Part shown: one piece after another, positions 1-8,084 of the stretch
Position numbering within the stretch: the stretch's first letter is position 1
Layout of the letters: each line of letters opens with the position of its first letter
Source: JAYYPW01 sp036128855
Lineage (GTDB): Bacteria; Pseudomonadota; Gammaproteobacteria; Comchoanobacterales; Comchoanobacteraceae
DNA length: 64,000 nucleotides
Assembly (NCBI GenBank): GCA_036128855.1
Contig: JAYYPW010000002.1
Span: forward strand, 124,001 to 188,000
Reading direction: 5' to 3'
The notes under the pieces: model-generated
What the model saw: only the letters and a program-made list of their open reading frames with translations
Databases searched by the model: none
What the model was told of the DNA's origin: nothing
Program-made: the position numbers and the translations under genes

Positions 1-399
1 CTCATATTCAAACCCAATAAACTGATGAATATAAACGGTGGGCCTATCGCCCAATGCCTCCAATATCATAAAATTGCCCCTCAACACGCACTGGTAGCTT
101 ATGATGACCTATCTTTTCCTGCCGGTACAGTTAAACTCAAATCTAAAGGAGGACACGCAGGACATAATGGTGTAAGAGATATCTTAAACCATCTAGATGA
201 CCAACATTTTTATCGACTACGCTTTGGCATTGGTCGCCCTATCGATAAAGATAGAGTTAGTGATTATGTTTTATCGCAACCAAGTATAGAAGACTCGGAA
301 AAAATACAAAAAACAGTTGCCCACTGCATTGAAAACCTGGATGATGTTATCTCAGGCAATTATGCTCAGTTCCAACAAAGCATCGCCTCTACCGAATAA
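1..399 (+). CDS. pth: Peptidyl-tRNA hydrolase, C-terminal part (runs off the window start)
   Basis: Pth cleaves peptidyl-tRNA released from stalled ribosomes to recycle tRNA. The reading frame is open from base 1, and the in-frame codons before the first ATG at 25 fit the family's 'KPxxxMN' strand, so the ATG is internal and the gene starts outside the window. Visible family motifs are the DDLSFPAGTVKLK segment with the conserved aspartate, the substrate-binding loop GGHAGHNGVRDI (usually GGSGGHNGL) and FRLRFGIGRP-like FYRLRFGIGRP. The N-terminal catalytic His lies upstream of base 1. ychF follows 14 bases later, the usual gammaproteobacterial pth-ychF pair, so the two are probably cotranscribed. 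Confidence 0.95.
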   Translation, partial: LIFKPNKLMNINGGPIAQCLQYHKIAPQHALVAYDDLSFPAGTVKLKSKGGHAGHNGVRDILNHLDDQHFYRLRFGIGRPIDKDRVSDYVLSQPSIEDSEKIQKTVAHCIENLDDVISGNYAQFQQSIASTE

Positions 400-413
400 T
401 TAAGGATTATATC

Positions 414-1505
414 ATGGGATTTAAATGCGGTATTGTCGGCCTACCTAATGTCGGCAAATCTACACTTTTCAATGCATTAACCAATGCAAATATCCAAGCA
501 CAAAATTACCCGTTCTGCACCATAGAGCCTAATACTGGCATCGTTGACGTACCAGATCCAAGATTACATGCAATTGCCAAGATAGCAAGTAGCCAAAAAG
601 TTATACCAAGCTGTATGGAATTCGTAGATATAGCGGGACTTGTAGCAGGAGCAAGCGAAGGAGAAGGACTTGGCAACCAATTTCTAAGCCATATTCGTAG
701 TGTACAAGCTATTGTACACGTAGTGCGCTGCTTCGAAGATGAAAATATCACCCATGTCTCTGGAAAAGTAGATGCAGTAGACGATATAACCACTATAGAG
801 ACCGAACTAGCACTTGCAGATATACAAACACTTGAGAAAGCTAAAACTAAATTTATCAAAATTAGCAAGACAGGTGATAAAAAAGCTTTGCAACAAATTA
901 AGACGATCGAGAATATGGTTCACATGTTAAGCGAAAAAAATCATATAGATATAGATCTAAAAAAAGATCCTGCCTGCCTTGAGATATGCCAAATATACCA
1001 ACTATTGTGCGCCAAGCCTGTTGTCTTTATAGCCAATATTGCAGATCCAAACGATACAAATCAGCAAGTCAGTGCTGTGAAAGAACACGCAAAGCTACGT
1101 GGCGCACAAGTACTTAGTTTATGTGCAGCAATAGAGGCAGAACTTGCTGAATTAAATACAGAAGATCAACAAGAGTTTTTACAAGAACTAGGGCTACAAG
1201 AACCAGGGTTACATCAGGTCATCCGTACGGGTTATGAGTTACTTGGTCTAGAGACCTTTTTTACTGCAGGCCCAAAAGAAGCTCGTGCTTGGACAGTGAG
1301 AAAAAATGCACGTGCACCAGAGGCAGCCGGATGTATACATAGTGATTTTGAAAAACATTTTATACGTGCTGAAGTAATTTCTTACCCAGACTATATCACA
1401 TTTAATGGTGAACAAGGTGCAAAAAACCAAGGAGCCTGGCGCTTAGAAGGAAAGGACTATGTTGTACAAGATGGCGATGTAATAACTATTCGCAGCAGCG
1501 CTTAA
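414..1505 (+). CDS. ychF: Redox-regulated/ribosome-associated P-loop ATPase YchF (OLA1 family)
   Basis: YchF is a translation-factor-class (TRAFAC) P-loop NTPase that prefers ATP and associates with ribosomes. The 363-residue protein has full family length. The P-loop GLPNVGKS is at residues 8-15, the G3 motif is in VDIAGLVAGASEGEGLGNQFL, and the G4 position reads NIAD instead of NKxD, as expected for this ATP-binding family. The C-terminal TGS domain follows from about residue 275 (TFFTAGPKEARAWTVRKNA). An AAGGA ribosome-binding site precedes the ATG. It is downstream of pth, a conserved arrangement. Confidence 0.97.
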   Translation: MGFKCGIVGLPNVGKSTLFNALTNANIQAQNYPFCTIEPNTGIVDVPDPRLHAIAKIASSQKVIPSCMEFVDIAGLVAGASEGEGLGNQFLSHIRSVQAIVHVVRCFEDENITHVSGKVDAVDDITTIETELALADIQTLEKAKTKFIKISKTGDKKALQQIKTIENMVHMLSEKNHIDIDLKKDPACLEICQIYQLLCAKPVVFIANIADPNDTNQQVSAVKEHAKLRGAQVLSLCAAIEAELAELNTEDQQEFLQELGLQEPGLHQVIRTGYELLGLETFFTAGPKEARAWTVRKNARAPEAAGCIHSDFEKHFIRAEVISYPDYITFNGEQGAKNQGAWRLEGKDYVVQDGDVITIRSSA

Positions 1506-1553
1506 AAACTGCAAAGTACAAAAAAAAACACTATAATAGGTAATAACAATAAA

Positions 1554-3350
1554 ATGTTGCTTATGAAGAATATTGAACCTGATAACAAAATGTTTTTTGA
1601 TTTAAAAAACTACACCCTTCCAAGATCAGAGTCATTACCTGATAGTTTAATAGATGAAATGACAAAAATTTTATATAAAAATTTAGAGCCTATTCTAAAA
1701 CTTGGAGAAACTAGAGATAGAACAAACGAAAAAAACAACAACCATATTGATCAGCGATATGTGTCCCATCACATCAAAGTACACAAACACGGCATAAACT
1801 ATATCGATGTTCTATACGACCGGGATAAAAAAAGTTATGCTCTCATACTAAAAAAAACCAATGCCCAAAAAACAGAAGGGTTTTCTAAAGAAGTATGCAT
1901 GCAATATCTACTACAACCCGACCCTGAATCTGGAATACTCTTATCTTGCCGAATAGTGAGCGTGAAAGCAAAAGAACAAAAAATCGCAAAATCGGTCTTA
2001 GAAGAAACTATAGACAGTGGAGGAATACCATTCACTTGCGTCTCCTATAGCCCAACTAAGAACAAACCCAAAAGACTACACAAACCACGTGCTATACAGA
2101 CATATCTTGGCCAAACCGCAAGAGAGTTATTTCTAAAATTTTCTCAATCAACACGAAAGCACCAAACTGCGGATGTATGTAGCTATATGCTACAGATCGG
2201 TAAGCAACTTAGCACATATCATACAAAAAATGTGCGGACCCACTTTGATATTAAAACACGCAATGTCCTAACTAACTTTCATATATTAGATAACGGAGAA
2301 AAAATTCGTAAATTTCACCTTATTGATTACCCAAATGAAAAAGACATTACCAAAAAAGGACTAGAGCTAAACCCAAACCACCAATTCACCTACAGTCAAT
2401 TACTCAATAAAGTGGATATCGGCTGGGGCGAAACCACTCCAATTATTAAAGAATCACCATACTTTCAAGGCTGGAATGAATTCCATAATTTACTAACCTA
2501 CCTTGGTATAAAAGGTGATAAACATACACAATTTCTTAAAAAAGCCTTCGTAGAAAAAAACGCTGCCGAACATAGAGTATTTGGACATGCCTGTGATAGC
2601 TATGGTTATCTATATAGCTTGTATAGCATCATCAAGGATAACAAAGCACTCGAGATCGAGTTCAAACCTTTTTTACAAGATGTAATGGTAAAGTTAATCC
2701 AAACCAACTTTACTTCACCAAAAGAATGGCCAAGAGAATTAACCACGGCAGGTATTCTTGAAGCATTTGGCCAGTATTGCAGAAAAAATGAGAGTCTCGA
2801 AAAAATCATGGACAAGGTCGAAAAATCAGTAAACAAGTTGCCTAAAACCTCGGCATACGCTGACATTTTTGATATTGCCCAACAAAACAACCATAACTAT
2901 GTAGCTACATTTTCTCGAGCTTTAAAAGAGAATATAAAACAACAATTCAAAATCGGATTTTTTATGAGTATACTAGAATGGCTACAAAGCCTTTTCATTG
3001 GTCAGCAAACCACCTACTTTACACATCAACGCGTAATTCGATTTATTGATAACTTTGATAACATATTCTCTAGATCTGATACTGTATTCGATGATAACGA
3101 GAAAAAGCTTGTGTACAAATCTCTAGAAAATATTTCAATACTTTTAGAAAAATCAGATTGTCACGGACCCAATGTAAAAAAAGATCTAATAAGTGTGCAA
3201 AAAGCTACATTGCGTTTTTTGAAATTTCACACTAAAAAAAGTCGAACCACACAAAAAAATTCATTATTCTATCCTGAATTTAGACAAAATAAACCTAGAA
3301 GTCATAGCACCCCAAGTACTACTTTAATAAAACCATCCAAACCCAAGTAA
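1554..3350 (+). CDS. Protein-kinase-like protein, candidate effector
   Basis: 598 residues, no signal peptide and no membrane segment seen. The central region carries what looks like a eukaryotic-type kinase catalytic loop, H230-F-D232-I-K234-T-R-N237-V-L, matching HxDxKxxN. 26 residues further comes H-L-I-D258-Y, at the place of the metal-binding DFG aspartate. An upstream YALILKK strand (Lys100/101) followed by a helix with Glu113 could supply the N-lobe Lys-Glu pair. The pattern is seen in the sequence; kinase activity and secretion are inference. The C-terminal 250 residues are helical and end in a basic Ser/Thr/Pro-rich tail. It is a lone gene after ychF; the start may be the ATG at 1554 or at 1563. 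Overall similarity to any named family was not recognised. Confidence 0.7.
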   Translation: MLLMKNIEPDNKMFFDLKNYTLPRSESLPDSLIDEMTKILYKNLEPILKLGETRDRTNEKNNNHIDQRYVSHHIKVHKHGINYIDVLYDRDKKSYALILKKTNAQKTEGFSKEVCMQYLLQPDPESGILLSCRIVSVKAKEQKIAKSVLEETIDSGGIPFTCVSYSPTKNKPKRLHKPRAIQTYLGQTARELFLKFSQSTRKHQTADVCSYMLQIGKQLSTYHTKNVRTHFDIKTRNVLTNFHILDNGEKIRKFHLIDYPNEKDITKKGLELNPNHQFTYSQLLNKVDIGWGETTPIIKESPYFQGWNEFHNLLTYLGIKGDKHTQFLKKAFVEKNAAEHRVFGHACDSYGYLYSLYSIIKDNKALEIEFKPFLQDVMVKLIQTNFTSPKEWPRELTTAGILEAFGQYCRKNESLEKIMDKVEKSVNKLPKTSAYADIFDIAQQNNHNYVATFSRALKENIKQQFKIGFFMSILEWLQSLFIGQQTTYFTHQRVIRFIDNFDNIFSRSDTVFDDNEKKLVYKSLENISILLEKSDCHGPNVKKDLISVQKATLRFLKFHTKKSRTTQKNSLFYPEFRQNKPRSHSTPSTTLIKPSKPK

Positions 3351-3363
3351 GTGTTTTAGCATG

Positions 3364-4047
3364 CTATCGATTCATTAAAAGTAAAAGCTTACTACCCACA
3401 CGATGTGCATTGTCTGCAAGATTACCTAGTCTATGGAAAATATCATATAAAAAAACCACATCTACTGCACGCATCGATGCTTCTGCACGCCAGAGCATTT
3501 CCCTGAGTTCTATTTGCTTCATATCATTATCATGTTCATATGCATCTAATTGCTCAACCTTCTTCTCAATTAATTTTCTCGACTGTTTGGCAAAACTATT
3601 CTGTAAAGCAAGCTCTAACTCATCAACTACCTGAGCAGCCTGTTGACAAACAATAATGGATGAACAAACTAAAGCATCTATTGATTGACGCATTTCTTCA
3701 GGAAAAGTCATGCGTCTACCATAAACTATACCTGCGATGTCTTGTGTTTGATTTGCAATACTATCTTGAGCTTCTACTAAACTAAGCACATCTTGCCGAG
3801 AAACTGGCAACATAAGATTACTATGTAAATCGAGATAAACTTGCTTTTTCTTTGCATCTGCTTGAGATTCAAGATCATTAATATTTTGTTTTACTAATAA
3901 TGCCGCAGACCAGTCTCCTGCAAAAGCATGATGAAAAAAATCTGGCAGTAAAGAAACACAAGAACATGACACATTCATATGACTTGAAACTATATCCACC
4001 GGTGAACGTGCAAAAACCTTGAGCATCAAACCTGACAAGTTAAACAT
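3364..4047 (-). CDS. DUF47/PhoU-like protein (YkaA, TIGR00153 family)
   Basis: 227 residues, all-helical, with the family's PhoU-like pattern: an N-terminal helix starting MFNLSGLMLKVFARSPVDIV, then an acidic DLESQAD element, the DLHSNLMLPVSRQDVLSLVEAQDSIAN segment, and a C-terminal IFHRLGNLADNAHRVGSKLLLLM helix. Family members usually sit beside a Pit-type phosphate or sulfate permease and are thought to regulate it; no permease is seen here. The start overlaps the stop of the preceding small membrane protein gene by 8 bases, so it is probably translated from the same mRNA as pyk. Convergent with the kinase-like gene, whose stop is 13 bases away. Confidence 0.88.
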   Translation of the reverse strand: MFNLSGLMLKVFARSPVDIVSSHMNVSCSCVSLLPDFFHHAFAGDWSAALLVKQNINDLESQADAKKKQVYLDLHSNLMLPVSRQDVLSLVEAQDSIANQTQDIAGIVYGRRMTFPEEMRQSIDALVCSSIIVCQQAAQVVDELELALQNSFAKQSRKLIEKKVEQLDAYEHDNDMKQIELREMLWRAEASMRAVDVVFLYDIFHRLGNLADNAHRVGSKLLLLMNR

Positions 4048-4249
4048 GGTTCTCCCCTATCAACTGCGTACTCACCACAACAAAACCCAAAAAAAGAATC
4101 AAAATCAGAGCTAACAAACCCAGTGTCCAAAAAGATTTTTGTATATTCTCTGCCTTATACTGATCTGGCTGACGACTCATGTGACTATAGAGCAATAACG
4201 CCGAAAATAAAGCTGCTATAAGCAAAGTCCAAAAATAGCTATTCTGCAT
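4040..4249 (-). CDS. Small two-helix membrane protein, unknown
   Basis: 69 residues from the ATG at 4249 (an ATG at 4267 would give 75 and extend the overlap with pyk). It has two predicted membrane segments, about residues 6-22 (FWTLLIAALFSALLLY) and 44-62 (LGLLALILILFLGFVVVS), joined by a short hydrophilic loop. Its start overlaps the end of pyk and its end overlaps the start of the DUF47 gene, so it is wedged between them with translational coupling on both sides, which supports it being real. No family recognised. The conserved coupling to a PhoU-like gene could mean a role near the membrane with that protein, but this is only inference. Confidence 0.6.
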   Translation of the reverse strand: MQNSYFWTLLIAALFSALLLYSHMSRQPDQYKAENIQKSFWTLGLLALILILFLGFVVVSTQLIGENHV

Positions 4250-5747
4250 CGTTACTGCTCTCTTCATTACCGCCAGTGCTTAAGGCAAAATCCTGAAGAA
4301 CAGGGGCTTTTTCTGCTAACACATCTATTACTTTACAAACCTTGAGCGTACTTGTTTTACCCTGAACCATCATATCTTCACCATGCGTTAATAGAAATAT
4401 ATCTTGATTTGATAAAACCTGTACCTCAACAAGATAAGTAACTACAGTCTTTAATATACTTTTCGAGGTAGCAACCTCTTTAAGATCAAATGGTATAGGG
4501 TATACATCTTTCATCATACACATCTTAGCGCGTGCCTTCGCAAATCGTGATAAGGCATATATAGGTATACCACTTCGTACTCGTGACATCATTGCAGGTG
4601 TGCGACCAGATTCAGTAAGTGCTACAGCAGCAGTAATTTCCATTCTATTTGCCAGATACATAGCTGAGTATGCTATAGCTTCATCTATCTGACGATATGT
4701 ATATTTATCATGAAATGTTGAAGCATGCATATGGGGATGCTTTTCAATACGCTTACAAATTGAGTCCACTTTTTCTATTACAGTAGCTGGATACTCACCC
4801 ATTGCCGTTTCTGCAGATAACATCACAGCATCTGCTCCGTCTAGTACCGCATTTGCAACATCTGAGACTTCTGCTCTTGTGGGTGTCGGAGAAGACACCA
4901 TCGACTCCATCATATGTGTTGCGACTATAACAGGTGTTGCAAAAAAACGCCCCTGTTTAATAATATGCTTTTGTAAAACTGGTACCTCTGAATCTCCTGC
5001 CTCTAAAGCTAAATCTCCTCTTGCAACCATGACGAGGTCTGACGCCTCTATAATTGCATCTAGATTATCAATCGCTGCTTTACGCTCTATTTTAGCTATG
5101 ATTCCAATCTGCGCATCTTCCTTCTGGATAACCTGTCGAGCTTGTACAATATCCTCTGCTCTAGCCGGAAAAGAAAGGGCAATCAAGTCAACACCTAAGC
5201 CACATGCATAATGTAAATCTGCATGGTCCTTCTGCGTAAGACAGGCGGCTGTTACGCCACCACCAACAATACTGATTCCTTTTCGACCAAATAAGACCCC
5301 CGTAGTTTGGGCAGTACAATGTATAGCATGCTTGGTAATCTTACTAACACGAAAACTCAACTTACCATCATCAAGTAACAATTCACTATCTAACTTCACT
5401 GCATCGATTAGGCCAGGGTAATCAAACCAAACCCTAGATCTATCACCCATATCTGATGGGCAAGACGTATCTAATACCAAAGAATCTCCCTTAGTAATTG
5501 AGATCGACTGGTCTTTAAATGAGCCTAAACGCATTTTTGGGCCTTGAAGATCAGCAAATATAGCGATATCTCGATGTAGTTTTTTCTGTAAACTCCGAAC
5601 CATCTTGACCCGACGAGCATGGCTCTCATAATCACCATGGGAAAAATTTAGCCTAACAGCGTCGACTCCAGCTGCAAAAATTTGACTTAATACAGCGGGG
5701 TCATCTGTCGCAGGACCTAAGGTTGCTATGATCTTTGTTCTTCGCAC
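4239..5747 (-). CDS. pyk: Pyruvate kinase
   Basis: Converts phosphoenolpyruvate and ADP to pyruvate and ATP. At 502 residues it is slightly longer than the usual 470-480. Motifs in order: RLNFSHG (32-38), the FADLQGPKMRLG strand, GRKGISIVGG-like loop, the metal-binding MVARGDLALEAG, and the signature THMMESM followed by PTPTRAEVSDVANAVLDGADAVMLSAETAMGEYP. A C-terminal allosteric-type domain is present, with a short acidic Asn/Ser/Glu tail. The start lies inside the end of pgk (22-base overlap), so the two are coupled. It is the last glycolytic gene of the tkt-gap-pgk-pyk run. Confidence 0.97.
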   Translation of the reverse strand: MRRTKIIATLGPATDDPAVLSQIFAAGVDAVRLNFSHGDYESHARRVKMVRSLQKKLHRDIAIFADLQGPKMRLGSFKDQSISITKGDSLVLDTSCPSDMGDRSRVWFDYPGLIDAVKLDSELLLDDGKLSFRVSKITKHAIHCTAQTTGVLFGRKGISIVGGGVTAACLTQKDHADLHYACGLGVDLIALSFPARAEDIVQARQVIQKEDAQIGIIAKIERKAAIDNLDAIIEASDLVMVARGDLALEAGDSEVPVLQKHIIKQGRFFATPVIVATHMMESMVSSPTPTRAEVSDVANAVLDGADAVMLSAETAMGEYPATVIEKVDSICKRIEKHPHMHASTFHDKYTYRQIDEAIAYSAMYLANRMEITAAVALTESGRTPAMMSRVRSGIPIYALSRFAKARAKMCMMKDVYPIPFDLKEVATSKSILKTVVTYLVEVQVLSNQDIFLLTHGEDMMVQGKTSTLKVCKVIDVLAEKAPVLQDFALSTGGNEESSNDAE

Positions 5748-6934
5748 AGTTGATTTCCATCCTCATAAGCCGACATAGCAGATAAAACAGGAGATGTACC
5801 ATGTGCCATATAATGTAAAAACGCACCACCCCCCATACTTACGTGGGAATACCCTTTACAACCTAGTACATGTAAAAGCGATAAAGTATCCCCTCCTCCA
5901 AGCAGCGTAGATGCCGAACAATCACTCAATGCCTGAGCTAAAGATGCACTCGCAGCCATACCAAATTCATGCTCATAAATACCTAATGGGCCATTCCAGT
6001 AAACCATTTCCATAGCATGTAAATGCTTTTTATAATGCTCAATTGTCTTTGGACCTACATCGATAATTTGCTCCTGAGGATCTATAGCGTCGATAGTAGT
6101 AGTACGCACAGAAGCGCTATCTTGTAAATTCTCACAAACCACTACATCAACGGGTAGAACCATCTGAATATTTTTTGTGCGAATTAAATCCATTAAAGCA
6201 GAAGCAGCACGGAGCTGGCTATATTCAACAAAAGAACACCCTAAATTAAACCCTTGGCAATGTAGTAAGGTATTTGCTATACCTCCTGCCAAACATAATA
6301 CATCCATTTTTTCGACCATCTGCTCCAACAAAGCCAGTTTTGTTGTAATCTTCTTACCTGCAACAATAGCCATTCTTTTACCAGAAAAGCATCTAAACTT
6401 TTCAATAGCAACGATCTCCTGTTCATGACAGGGACCTAAAATAACACGCGAAGCGCAGTCCACAATACCAACTGTTGAGGCATGATTTCTATGTGAACAC
6501 GCAAATGCCTCCATAACCACTAACGTAACATCCTCGACCATTTTTTCTGCAAGCTTCTTACTGTTATTTGCATCACCTTCATGGAACCGTATATTTTCTG
6601 CTAGGGCAACGCTACCTGGTGCCAAATAAGTCTTTTGCTGAGGCCAATGAGATAAAAAAGATACAGGCATATCGATTGCTTCGGCAAGAACTGGAGCTAA
6701 GGATGCAAAAGAATACACCTCATTTCGTACTCCAGGTTTAGGTCTCCCTAAGTGTGAAACAATAATTAAGGAACAACCTTTAGCAACTATTTGCTTGATA
6801 ACTGGTAACATTGACAAAAAACGGTGGGTAATTACAAATACCCCATCTTTGTCACGAGATAAATTGAAGTCTACTCTTAGTAGAACTGTGTCTTTACAGG
6901 AGAGATATTGTATATTTTGACTAAACGTTAACAT
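5726..6934 (-). CDS. pgk: Phosphoglycerate kinase
   Basis: Transfers phosphate from 1,3-bisphosphoglycerate to ADP. 402 residues, normal length. Substrate-binding residues are visible as LRVDFNLSRD (D22, N24), an Arg at 38, and the SHLGRP loop (H61, R64). The nucleotide side has LGGGDTLSLL and MGGGAFLHYMAHG. The last motif is usually GGGAxLE-LEG, so this copy is somewhat divergent there. It overlaps gap by 7 bases and pyk by 22 bases, showing a tightly coupled operon. Confidence 0.96.
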   Translation of the reverse strand: MLTFSQNIQYLSCKDTVLLRVDFNLSRDKDGVFVITHRFLSMLPVIKQIVAKGCSLIIVSHLGRPKPGVRNEVYSFASLAPVLAEAIDMPVSFLSHWPQQKTYLAPGSVALAENIRFHEGDANNSKKLAEKMVEDVTLVVMEAFACSHRNHASTVGIVDCASRVILGPCHEQEIVAIEKFRCFSGKRMAIVAGKKITTKLALLEQMVEKMDVLCLAGGIANTLLHCQGFNLGCSFVEYSQLRAASALMDLIRTKNIQMVLPVDVVVCENLQDSASVRTTTIDAIDPQEQIIDVGPKTIEHYKKHLHAMEMVYWNGPLGIYEHEFGMAASASLAQALSDCSASTLLGGGDTLSLLHVLGCKGYSHVSMGGGAFLHYMAHGTSPVLSAMSAYEDGNQLCEEQRS

Positions 6935-7992
6935 ACAGTCTCTTTATGCTGTATTGAGTCCGTTTTGGAAATACATGAACGCCCATGTAAAAAAGTTACC
7001 GTATCTAACATACGATTTGCAAAGCCCCATTCATTATCATACCAAACCACAAGCTTTACCATGTTACCTCTTACCTGTAATTGTGGGAGGTCAACAACAC
7101 AGGAAGCCTGAGAATGGTTAAAATCACAAGACACTAAATGCTCACTGGTTACAGCTAATATATTCAGCTTATCTTGCCGCGATGCAAACGTCAACCAAGA
7201 TTTGACGTCCTCTTCTGACACTACATCTTGCATGACTAAAGATATATCTAACACAGAAACATTAGCTGTGGGAACTCGCAACGCGTAACCATCTAGCTTA
7301 CCTTGCAAAGCCGGTAACACTTTACCAATTGCCTTTGCAGCACCTGTCTTAGTTGGAATAATGGAACACCCTGCTGCACGAGCCCTTCGTAAATCTTTAT
7401 GATGAGAATCCACAAGAGATTGATCTTTTGTATAAGCATGTACTGTCGTCACAAAACCCTGTAGAATAGGATTATGTTGACTTAACACATGCAAAACAGG
7501 TGCGAGTGCATTAGTAGAACATGAGCCTATAGACACAACAGGTGCACTTAGGTCCACACGGTCTTGATTAGCACCTAAAACCAATGTTTCATTGACATCA
7601 TCAGCACCTGGTGCAGATATTATTATCTGTTTAGCACCAGCTGATAGATGAGGCTGTACAGATAAGGCAGATTTAAATCTTCCTGTACATTCTAATACCA
7701 CATCCACTGATAAAGCAGCCCAAGGTAATTCTTGGATATCACGCGTATTGAATAATTTGACTTTTGTACTATCCACACACAGAGATTGATCCGTAAGCGT
7801 AATATCAAACGGTGCCTTCCCATGTACAGAGTCATATTTCAGCAAATGCAGCAACACCTCAGGATCGTGTGGATCATTTAAAGCCACTAGCTCTATCTCT
7901 GAAAATCTTTCAGCATACTCAAAAAATGCACGAAAGACGGCACGACCAATTCTCCCCGCACCATTAATTGCAACTCTTATCTTTTCTTGCAT
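6928..7992 (-). CDS. gap: Glyceraldehyde-3-phosphate dehydrogenase
   Basis: 354 residues. The Rossmann motif reads INGAGRIGRAVFR (usual form GFGRIG). The catalytic loop is GSCSTNALAP with Cys158, and His185 is in TTVHAYT. The phosphate-binding segment RRARAAGCSIIPTKTGAAKAIGKVLP and the C-terminal WYDNEWGFANRMLDT motif are intact. A GAGGG ribosome-binding site precedes the ATG. Erythrose-4-phosphate dehydrogenase (Epd) is a close relative and cannot be fully excluded, but the TKTGAAKAIG loop and the position between tkt and pgk favour the glycolytic enzyme. It overlaps pgk by 7 bases. Confidence 0.94.
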   Translation of the reverse strand: MQEKIRVAINGAGRIGRAVFRAFFEYAERFSEIELVALNDPHDPEVLLHLLKYDSVHGKAPFDITLTDQSLCVDSTKVKLFNTRDIQELPWAALSVDVVLECTGRFKSALSVQPHLSAGAKQIIISAPGADDVNETLVLGANQDRVDLSAPVVSIGSCSTNALAPVLHVLSQHNPILQGFVTTVHAYTKDQSLVDSHHKDLRRARAAGCSIIPTKTGAAKAIGKVLPALQGKLDGYALRVPTANVSVLDISLVMQDVVSEEDVKSWLTFASRQDKLNILAVTSEHLVSCDFNHSQASCVVDLPQLQVRGNMVKLVVWYDNEWGFANRMLDTVTFLHGRSCISKTDSIQHKETVC

Positions 7993-8084
7993 AAAAAACC
8001 CTCTTGTAGGTAATGAACCCCTGACTTGTAATGAAAATGCTATTCATCCTAACCAATCATTGTCCAAAAAGCAATCTTAGACCG

